Source of the DNA: Pseudomonadota bacterium
GTDB lineage: Bacteria > Pseudomonadota > Alphaproteobacteria > Acetobacterales > Acetobacteraceae
DNA: 6,844 nt
Reading direction: 5' to 3'
Assembly: GCA_021805485.1 (NCBI GenBank)
Contig: JAJZFF010000076.1
Location: 1-6,844, forward strand
The translations under genes and the position numbers were made by a program. The notes under the pieces are model-generated. The model did not search any database. It saw only the letters and a list, made by a program, of their open reading frames with translations, and had not been told where the DNA came from. Shown here in pieces: positions 1-5,028 of this stretch (positions within the stretch are counted from its first letter, which is position 1; the number at the start of each line of letters is the position of its first letter).

Positions 1-68
1 TCCGTGCTGTCGACGATGTATTGATCGCCGGCGCCGGGGTGTGCATCGTAGCGGTCTGGAGGAACTGA
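1..68 (+). CDS. Possible C-terminal tail of an upstream gene (partial)
   Basis: One reading frame is open from the left edge and ends with TGA at 66-68, two bases before the stress-protein start at 71. It reads about 21 residues, RAVDDVLIAGAGVCIVAVWRN, a mostly hydrophobic stretch. If real, the gene would be translationally coupled to the stress-protein gene and would contain its ribosome binding site. The stretch is too short to judge coding potential, and the other frames are not excluded. I do not recognise a family. Apart from the ribosome binding site, I see no clear promoter in these bases. Confidence 0.22.
   Translation, partial: RAVDDVLIAGAGVCIVAVWRN
58..63 (+). promoter_or_regulatory. 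Ribosome binding site of the universal stress protein gene
   Basis: GGAGGA at 58-63 lies 7 bases before the ATG at 71. It decides the start: an in-frame GTG at 41 lies upstream of this site and has no comparable Shine-Dalgarno sequence, so the extra ten residues it would add (MHRSGLEELN) are probably not made. Confidence 0.75.
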
Positions 69-70
69 AC

Positions 71-949
71 ATGGCGATCCGCAAGATCCTGCTGCCCCTC
101 GCGGGCGTTGCTTCCGCCCGTGCCGCGCTTGGCACGGCGCTGATGCTCGGCGCGCGCTGGCGAGCCCATGTCCACGCCCTTCACGTCCGCACCGACACGC
201 GCGATGTGGCCCCCCTCGCGGGCGAAGGGCTCTCCGGCGCCATGATCGAGGAGATGATGGCGACCACCGAGAAGGAGGGCAACACCGAGGCCAGGGCGCT
301 GTCGGCGCTGTTCGACGCCGAAACCGCGGCCCACGGCATCGCCGTCGGCGCGCCGGTGCGCGACGCCAGCGGCGCCGTCGGCCAGGCCAGTGCCTGGTTC
401 AGCTCGATCGTCGGCCGCGAGGAGGAACTCGTCGCCAGCGAGGCGCGCCTGTCCGATCTCATCGTCGTCCCGCATCCGAAATCGGCCGAGGAAGTCGCCT
501 CCGCCGACGCGCTGCACGCCGTGCTGTTCGATTCCGGCCGCCCGGCGCTGATCGCCCCGGTCGAGCCGGCCGAGATGATCGGCTCCCGGATCGCGATCGC
601 CTGGAACGGCACCGCGGAAAGCGCCTCGGCCGTCGCCTCCGTGCTGCCCTGGCTCTCCGGCGCGCAGCAGGTCCGCATCTTCCACTCGAACGACTATCAG
701 CGCCAGGGTCCCGCCGCCGACCAGCTCGCCAGCTATCTCGAACTGCACGGCATCGCCGCGGACATCACCGAGTTCCGCGCCATCGACCGCAGCGCCGGCG
801 CCGGCCTGCTCGCCGCCGTCACCGAATTCGGCGCCGACCTGCTCGCCATGGGGGCCTATTCGCATTCCCGCCTCCGCCAGCTCATCCTCGGCGGCGTGAC
901 GCGGCATGTCCTCGAGCACGCGCGGCTGGCGGTGCTGATGAACCGGTAG
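71..949 (+). CDS. Universal stress protein, tandem UspA domains
   Basis: This 292-residue cytoplasmic protein belongs to the UspA superfamily, whose members bind nucleotides and support survival under starvation, oxidative or other stress. The length fits two Usp folds in tandem. The N-terminal half (about residues 3-163) starts with the typical strand IRKILLPLAG but lacks a recognisable ATP-binding loop. The C-terminal half (about 172-292) starts with SRIAIAWNGTAES and carries the family's glycine-rich nucleotide-binding segment at 261-277 (GAYSHSRLRQLILGGVT), followed by RHVLEHARLAVLMNR, the usual last helix and strand. The start at ATG 71 is set by a GGAGGA site; a GTG at 41 is less likely. 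It lies 12 bases upstream of the MarR gene and is probably co-transcribed with it. Family assignment is secure. The specific stress and any ligand are unknown, and ATP binding is inferred from the motif only. Confidence 0.9.
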   Translation: MAIRKILLPLAGVASARAALGTALMLGARWRAHVHALHVRTDTRDVAPLAGEGLSGAMIEEMMATTEKEGNTEARALSALFDAETAAHGIAVGAPVRDASGAVGQASAWFSSIVGREEELVASEARLSDLIVVPHPKSAEEVASADALHAVLFDSGRPALIAPVEPAEMIGSRIAIAWNGTAESASAVASVLPWLSGAQQVRIFHSNDYQRQGPAADQLASYLELHGIAADITEFRAIDRSAGAGLLAAVTEFGADLLAMGAYSHSRLRQLILGGVTRHVLEHARLAVLMNR

Positions 950-961
950 ACAGGCGCGCGG

Positions 962-1411
962 ATGTTCGGCGTCGAGGACGAGGCCACGGAAGCGGCGGTC
1001 CGGGCCTATGTGAAGCTGATGCGGGCCAGCCACGCCGTTCTCGCCCGCACGCAGGCGCGGCTGGCCGCCGCCGGCCTGACCCATGTCCAGCTCGGCGTGC
1101 TCGAGGCGCTGCTGCATCTCGGCCCCCTCACCCAGCGCGACCTCACCCGCAAGCTCCTCACCAGCCCCGGCAACCTGACCGACGTGATCGACAAGCTGGC
1201 CCGCCGCGGCCTTGTCGAGCGCGTCCAGTGCCCGGAAGACCGCCGCAGCGTCCGGGTCGTCCTCACCGCCGATGGCCGGCGCTTCATCGAGGAGTTGTTC
1301 CCCCGCCACGCCGGCGACATCGCCGCCGCGATGGGCGGGCTCGACGGCAAGGATCTCGCGGCGCTCGATGCGCTGCTGCGCCGGCTCGGCCTGGCGGCGG
1401 CCGGGGATTGA
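962..1411 (+). CDS. MarR-family transcriptional regulator
   Basis: This 149-residue protein has the MarR layout: an N-terminal dimerisation helix (about residues 5-35), a winged helix-turn-helix core (about 40-103) and a C-terminal helix pair that completes the dimer. HVQLGVLEALLHLGPLTQRDLTRKL matches the first DNA-binding helices, SPGNLTDVIDKLARRGLVERV (about 68-88) the recognition helix, and DRRSVRVVLT (93-102) the wing with its conserved Asp-Arg. MarR proteins usually repress neighbouring genes and release DNA on binding small phenolic ligands or on cysteine oxidation. There is a single cysteine, C90, just before the wing. The ATG at 962 has only a weak G-rich site before it, so translation may depend on coupling to the stress-protein gene 12 bases upstream. 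A strong palindrome 20 bases downstream, ahead of the pirin gene, is its likely target. The family is certain; ligand and regulon are inferred or unknown. Confidence 0.92.
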   Translation: MFGVEDEATEAAVRAYVKLMRASHAVLARTQARLAAAGLTHVQLGVLEALLHLGPLTQRDLTRKLLTSPGNLTDVIDKLARRGLVERVQCPEDRRSVRVVLTADGRRFIEELFPRHAGDIAAAMGGLDGKDLAALDALLRRLGLAAAGD

Positions 1412-1430
1412 ACGCCGGTCGAGACGGCCT

Positions 1431-1454
1431 ATATCGTTCGATATCGAATAATAT
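1431..1454. promoter_or_regulatory. Probable MarR operator: 24-bp near-palindrome before the pirin gene
   Basis: A perfect 12-bp palindrome, TTCGATATCGAA (1437-1448), is flanked by two mismatched positions on each side and then by ATAT (1431-1434) and ATAT (1451-1454) arms. In all, 20 of 24 positions are symmetric about 1442/1443. A second overlapping dyad, ATATCG-TT-CGATAT, occupies 1431-1444. The block is strikingly AT-rich for this genome and lies between the MarR gene and the pirin gene. Size and symmetry suit a MarR dimer, and TAATAT at 1449-1454 could serve as a -10 element, so bound protein would block a pirin promoter. The symmetry is seen directly; operator and promoter roles are inferred. 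Confidence 0.65.
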
Positions 1455-1480
1455 CACGCCTCACCGCGGTGGGTCGTGCA

Positions 1481-1488
1481 GGAGAAAG
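1481..1488 (+). promoter_or_regulatory. Ribosome binding site of the pirin gene
   Basis: GGAGAAAG ends 3 bases before the ATG at 1492, with the GGAG core 7 bases away. It supports this ATG over a longer in-frame reading that would begin inside the MarR gene at 1228 and run through the palindromic operator. Confidence 0.7.
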
Positions 1489-1491
1489 ACG

Positions 1492-2199
1492 ATGATCGAC
1501 ATCCGCCCCTTCGACTCGATCGGCCGTTTCCGCAACGAATGGCTGAACGCGCATCACCACTTCAGCTTCGGCAGCTATCGCGATCCCGCCCGCATGGGCT
1601 GGGGCGCGCTGCGCGTCTGGAACGACGACGAGGTCGCGCCGCAGACGGGCTTCGACCCGCATCCGCATCGCGACATGGAAATCGTCACCTTCATCCGCCA
1701 GGGCGCCATCACCCATCAGGACAATCTCGGCAATCGCGGCGTCACCCGCGCCGGCGACGTGCAGGTGATGCATGCGGGCACCGGCATCGTCCACGCCGAA
1801 TACAATCTCGAGGACGAACCCACCCGCCTGTTCCAGATCTGGATCATGCCGGACCGCCGCGGCGTCGAACCCGGCTGGGCCACGCGCGCCTTTCCGCGCG
1901 CGGCCGGCTCGGGCCTGCTCGTGCTGGCCGGCGGCCGGGCCGGCGATGCCGAGGCCGGCGCGCTCCCCCTGCATGCGGACGCCGCCGTGCTCACCGCGCG
2001 TCTTGCGCCCGGCGAACGCGTGACCCACGAGATCGCGCCGGGCCGCGCGGCCTATCTCGTCCCCGCCACCGGCGCGGTCACCGTCAACGGGCGGGCCGCC
2101 GCCGCGCGCGACGGTGTCGCGGTGAGCGGGGAACGCGCGATCGTGATCGAGGCCGGCACGGAAGAAACGGAACTCGTCCTTGTCGATGTTCGAGAATGA
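1492..2199 (+). CDS. Pirin-family protein (bicupin, possible quercetin 2,3-dioxygenase)
   Basis: This 235-residue protein opens with MIDIRPFDSIGRF and HHHFSFGSYRDPARMGWGALRVWNDD, the characteristic start of bacterial pirins of the YhhW type. The four metal ligands of the N-terminal cupin are all present: H57 and H59 in DPHPHRDMEIVT, and H101 and E103 in MHAGTGIVHAEYN. The C-terminal cupin (about residues 130-235) is more divergent and has no obvious metal site, as usual. Pirins are cytoplasmic iron proteins. Some bacterial members oxidise the flavonol quercetin in vitro, while others act through protein partners, so the substrate here is not determined. The gene follows a MarR regulator and a palindromic operator-like site, which suggests inducible expression in response to aromatic compounds or oxidative stress. 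Start choice rests on the GGAGAAAG site. The length is normal and the gene looks intact. Confidence 0.93.
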   Translation: MIDIRPFDSIGRFRNEWLNAHHHFSFGSYRDPARMGWGALRVWNDDEVAPQTGFDPHPHRDMEIVTFIRQGAITHQDNLGNRGVTRAGDVQVMHAGTGIVHAEYNLEDEPTRLFQIWIMPDRRGVEPGWATRAFPRAAGSGLLVLAGGRAGDAEAGALPLHADAAVLTARLAPGERVTHEIAPGRAAYLVPATGAVTVNGRAAAARDGVAVSGERAIVIEAGTEETELVLVDVRE

Positions 2200-2418
2200 A
2201 ACGAGTTTCATGGGGCCGGGATAGTGCTGTTTAGGAACCGCGCTATATCCGCATACGGGCGATCGATCCATTTCGGGAACTGTCCCGCCTGCGGAATGGA
2301 TACTGTATCGGATCGGCGCCCTGCCTGCTGCGACGCTCCCGGCGGCGCATCTCGCGCCCCCTCGCGGGGCGGCCCATCTCCCGCCGGCGCCGCCGGCCGA
2401 ACAAGAAGGATAGACTGA
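2200..2418 (+). promoter_or_regulatory. Structured non-coding leader upstream of the DegP gene
   Basis: No convincing gene lies in these 219 bases, and the promoter of the protease gene is expected here. Several dyads are visible. ATCCATT (2266-2272) pairs with AATGGAT (2295-2301) and encloses CGGGA/TCCCG (2274-2278 with 2283-2287). GATAC-T-GTATC lies at 2299-2309, and CGATCC (2264-2269) can alternatively pair with GGATCG (2310-2315). CGCCCC/GGGGCG (2355-2360 with 2366-2371) forms a further hairpin. GGAAC, the -35 core used by some extracytoplasmic sigma factors, occurs at 2234-2238 and 2276-2280. GGAACT at 2276 is followed after 17 bases by GATACT (2299-2304), a conceivable -10. The dyads are seen directly; the promoter reading is tentative. 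Confidence 0.4.
2405..2410 (+). promoter_or_regulatory. Ribosome binding site of the DegP gene
   Basis: GAAGGA ends 8 bases before the ATG at 2419. This spacing is suitable, and the start places a complete signal peptide at the N-terminus. Confidence 0.65.
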
Positions 2419-3945
2419 ATGAAACTGTTCCTCGCCCGCCGCCGGCCCGGGCAGCTCGCTGCCCTCACCGCCGTCATGCTGGCCGGCGGCACGCTTGCCG
2501 CGATTTCGCTCGACAGCGCCTTCGCCAACGACAAGGCGTTCGACGCCACGTCGAAAGTCCAGAAGGACTTCAAGCCGATCCCGAGCTTCGCCCCCCTGGT
2601 CAAGGACGTCAGCCCCGCGGTCGTCTCGGTGACCGTGCATCTCAAGGTCCAGCAGGCCGACAACACGCAGGCGCAGAACGGCATGCCGCCCGGCATGCCC
2701 TTCGCCTTCCCCTTCCCCTTTCCGCAGCCGCAGCAGCCCCAGGCCGTGGAAGCCAAGGGCTCGGGCTTCTTCATCTCGTCCGACGGCTACATCGTGACCA
2801 ACAATCACGTGGTGAAGAACGCGAAGTCGGTCTTCGTCACGCTGTCCGACGGATCGAAGCTGCCGGCCAAGATCGTCGGCACCGACCCGAGCACCGATCT
2901 CGCGGTGCTCAAGGTCAAGCGCGACAAGCCCTTCCCCTACCTGCAGCTCGGCGACTCGGCGAAGGTCGTGCCCGGCCAGTGGGTGATCGCGATCGGCAAC
3001 CCGTTCGGCCTCGCCGAAACGGTGACGACCGGCGTCGTCTCCGCCCTCGGCCGCGACATCGGCGACGGCCAGTACGACAGCTTCATCCAGATCGACGCGC
3101 CGATCAACGAGGGCAATTCCGGCGGCCCGCTGCTCAACCAGCGCGGCGAGGTCATCGGCGTGAACACCGCGATCCTCACGCCGTCCGGCGGCTCGGTCGG
3201 GATCGGCTTCTCGATCCCCTCCGACATGGTCAGGCGGATCGCCGACGAGCTGATCAAGTCCGGCCACGTCACCCGCGGCTTCATCGGCGTGCAGGTGCAG
3301 ACGATCACGCCGGAAATGGCCCAGGCCATGGGCGTTCCCGTGCATGACGGCCGCGCCGACGGCGCGCTGATCGCCGAGACCATGCCGAACGGGCCGGCGG
3401 CCAAGGCCGGCCTGAAGCCCGGCGACATCATCACCAAGGTCGATGGCAAGATGGTGCGCGACCCGCGCGAACTCGCCCTCGCCATCTCCGGCATCAAGCC
3501 GGACGGCAAGGCCAGCATCACCTATCTGCGCGGCGGCGCGTCGCACGAGCTGAACCTGCGCGTCGAGAAGATGCCGGCCAATGCCGAGGCGGCGTTCGCG
3601 CCGGGCGGCAGCCAGAGCGGCCCGGCCATGCACAAGCCGGAACTCGGCCTCTCCCTCGCCCCGCTGAGCGATGCCGCCCGTCAGCAGCTCAACCTGCCGG
3701 ACAATGTCTCGGGCGCGCTGATCGCCCATGTCGCGCCGAACTCCCCGGCCGACGAGGCCGGGCTGCGCTCGGGTGACGTCATCGTCGGCGTCGGCAGCAT
3801 GACGGTGAACAACCCCGACCAGGCGGTCGCCGCGATCCGCAAGGCCGAAGCCGCGAAGGCGAAGGCGATCGCGCTGCGGGTGATGCGCGGCAACCAGGCC
3901 CTGTTCGTCGCGGTGCCGCTGCCCAAGGAAAAGGCCGGCAAGTAA
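2419..3945 (+). CDS. degP: Periplasmic Do-family serine protease/chaperone (DegP/HtrA/MucD type)
   Basis: This 508-residue protein is a complete Do-type protease. It degrades or refolds damaged proteins in the periplasm. Residues 1-36 form a Sec signal peptide: a basic start (RRR at 7-9), a hydrophobic core at about 12-30 and a cleavage site after AFA (34-36). The trypsin-like domain (about 55-280) has the full catalytic triad: H130 in VTNNHVV, D160 in STDLAVLKV and S234 in EGNSGGP. Two PDZ domains follow, at about 287-385 (GFIGVQVQ onward) and 407-500 (ELGLSLAPL onward), each with the APNSPA-like and GLxxGD motifs. A Pro/Phe/Gln-rich stretch at 89-109 sits where the regulatory LA loop of DegP lies. 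The length is near the family norm of about 470-510. The gene has its own long leader and a terminator behind it, so it is probably monocistronic. DegQ or MucD would be equally fair names. Confidence 0.95.
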   Translation: MKLFLARRRPGQLAALTAVMLAGGTLAAISLDSAFANDKAFDATSKVQKDFKPIPSFAPLVKDVSPAVVSVTVHLKVQQADNTQAQNGMPPGMPFAFPFPFPQPQQPQAVEAKGSGFFISSDGYIVTNNHVVKNAKSVFVTLSDGSKLPAKIVGTDPSTDLAVLKVKRDKPFPYLQLGDSAKVVPGQWVIAIGNPFGLAETVTTGVVSALGRDIGDGQYDSFIQIDAPINEGNSGGPLLNQRGEVIGVNTAILTPSGGSVGIGFSIPSDMVRRIADELIKSGHVTRGFIGVQVQTITPEMAQAMGVPVHDGRADGALIAETMPNGPAAKAGLKPGDIITKVDGKMVRDPRELALAISGIKPDGKASITYLRGGASHELNLRVEKMPANAEAAFAPGGSQSGPAMHKPELGLSLAPLSDAARQQLNLPDNVSGALIAHVAPNSPADEAGLRSGDVIVGVGSMTVNNPDQAVAAIRKAEAAKAKAIALRVMRGNQALFVAVPLPKEKAGK

Positions 3946-3962
3946 GGGCGAACCGTTTTTCC

Positions 3963-4011
3963 GCCCGGCCGGGCAAGCGGGGCACAGCATACTCTCCGCG
4001 GCCCGGCCGGG
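3963..4011. repeat. Duplicated palindrome CCCGGCCGGG in the degP-cysD spacer
   Basis: The 10-bp self-complementary word CCCGGCCGGG occurs at 3964-3973 (extended to the 12-bp palindrome GCCCGGCCGGGC, 3963-3974) and again at 4002-4011. The second copy is followed directly by the palindrome AACCGGTT at 4012-4019, and AACCG at 3951-3955 lies before the first copy. Because the word is palindromic, the copies can pair with each other or fold singly. The role is unknown: it could be an RNA-stabilising 3' end of the protease mRNA or a dispersed extragenic repeat. In a GC-rich genome chance is also possible. Confidence 0.45.
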
Positions 4012-4030
4012 AACCGGTTTCTGCTCAATT

Positions 4031-4068
4031 CGCCTCCGGCTCTTGCGGGCCGGAGGCGTTTCTGTTTT
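4031..4068 (+). terminator. Rho-independent terminator after the DegP gene
   Basis: CGCCTCCGGC (4031-4040) and GCCGGAGGCG (4049-4058) form a perfect 10-bp stem with an 8-base loop. The T-rich run TTTCTGTTTT follows at 4059-4068. It sits 85 bases behind the protease stop codon and 33 bases before the cysD start. It should therefore end the protease transcript, and it leaves little room for a separate cysD promoter. Confidence 0.88.
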
Positions 4069-4071
4069 CGA

Positions 4072-4090
4072 AAGGATATTCCTTACGGAA
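4072..4090. promoter_or_regulatory. Overlapping small dyads just upstream of cysD, candidate operator
   Basis: AAGGA-TAT-TCCTT (4072-4084) is a perfect dyad with a 3-base centre. It overlaps a second one, TTCC-TTAC-GGAA (4079-4090). Together they occupy most of the short gap between the terminator and the cysD start. GATATT (4075-4080) resembles a -10 box, but I find no good -35 partner. A sulfur-responsive regulator site would fit the position. The symmetry is seen; the function is inferred. Confidence 0.35.
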
Positions 4091-4101
4091 ACGGGGCCGT
4101 C

Positions 4102-5028
4102 ATGACCATGACCGACATTGCAACCGGCGCGCTCGATGCCGATCTCGCGGCGCTCGAGGCGGAAAGCATCGAGATCATCCGCGAAACCGCTTCGGGGTTC
4201 CGCAACCCGGTGATGCTCTATTCGATCGGCAAGGACAGCTCGGTGATGCTGCATCTGGCGATGAAGGCGTTCTACCCGGCGAAGCCGCCCTTCCCGCTGA
4301 TGCATGTCGATACCGGCTGGAAATTCCGCGAGATGATCCGTTTCCGCGACGAAACGGTGCGGCGCCTCGGCCTCCGCCTCATCGTCCGCCACAACGCCGA
4401 GGCCGCCGCCCGCGGCGTCAACCCGTTCGACTACGGCGCCTCGACCTACACGCAGGTGATGAAGACCGAAACGCTGAAGGCCGGGCTCGACGAGCTGCAG
4501 TTCGACGCGGCCTTCGGCGGCGCCCGGCGCGACGAGGAAAAATCCCGCGCCAAGGAGCGCATCTTCTCGGTCCGCACCGCCGGCCACGGGTGGGACCCGA
4601 AGGCGCAGCGGCCGGAAATCTGGAACCTGTTCAACACCCGCCTCGCCCCCGGCCAGACCATGCGCGTCTTCCCGCTCTCCAACTGGACCGAGGCGGATAT
4701 CTGGAACTACATCGCCCGCGAGAACATCCCCGTCGTGCCGCTGTATTTCGCGAAGGAGCGCCCGGTGGTCGAGCGCGGCGGCCAGCTCCTGATGGTCGAT
4801 GACGACCGCCTCCCCCTCCGCCCCGGCGAGGTGCCGCAGCTGCGCAGGGTCCGCTTCCGCACGCTCGGCTGCTACCCGCTCACCGCCGCGATCGAGTCCG
4901 ATGCCGAAACGCTCGAGGCGGTGCTCGCCGAAATGCGCGAATCCCGCGTCTCCGAGCGCCAGGGAAGGCTGATCGACCACGACGATGCGGCGGCGATGGA
5001 AAAGAAGAAGCGCGAGGGATATTTCTGA
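4102..5028 (+). CDS. cysD: Sulfate adenylyltransferase subunit 2 (CysD)
   Basis: CysD is the catalytic subunit of ATP sulfurylase. With the GTPase CysN it forms APS and pyrophosphate from ATP and sulfate in the cytoplasm, the first step of sulfate assimilation. The 308-residue length matches the family. The PP-loop ATP-pyrophosphatase signature SIGKDSS is at 41-47, followed by [12 protein letters not shown] (67-78). [20 protein letters not shown] (137-156) is the conserved arginine/lysine-rich loop, and [15 protein letters not shown] (190-204) and [15 protein letters not shown] (252-266) are typical C-terminal blocks. The end, EKKKREGYF, is also typical of the family. ATG 4102 has a GGGG site 5 bases upstream; an in-frame ATG at 4108 is an alternative that changes only two residues. 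The stop overlaps the start of cysNC (TGATG), implying translational coupling. Confidence 0.97.
   Translation: MTMTDIATGALDADLAALEAESIEIIRETASGFRNPVMLYSIGKDSSVMLHLAMKAFYPAKPPFPLMHVDTGWKFREMIRFRDETVRRLGLRLIVRHNAEAAARGVNPFDYGASTYTQVMKTETLKAGLDELQFDAAFGGARRDEEKSRAKERIFSVRTAGHGWDPKAQRPEIWNLFNTRLAPGQTMRVFPLSNWTEADIWNYIARENIPVVPLYFAKERPVVERGGQLLMVDDDRLPLRPGEVPQLRRVRFRTLGCYPLTAAIESDAETLEAVLAEMRESRVSERQGRLIDHDDAAAMEKKKREGYF

Noticed and set aside
1228..1491. An N-terminal extension of the pirin frame back into the MarR gene.
   Set aside because: The extension is Arg/Pro/Gly-rich shadow sequence, crosses the palindromic operator, and ignores the good ribosome binding site before ATG 1492. Pirins start at about this ATG.
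2224..2418. A 64-codon open frame on the + strand in the protease leader.
   Set aside because: It has no ribosome binding site, no recognisable motif, and a composition explained by the GC-rich hairpins it covers. A small leader peptide cannot be strictly excluded.
1429..4980. A very long open frame (1183 codons) on the minus strand across pirin, the protease and cysD.
   Set aside because: It is antisense to three well-recognised genes, runs through their intergenic regions and the terminator, and translates to an Arg/Ala/Gly/Asp-rich product with no recognisable domain. Such frames are expected opposite genes with G/C third positions.
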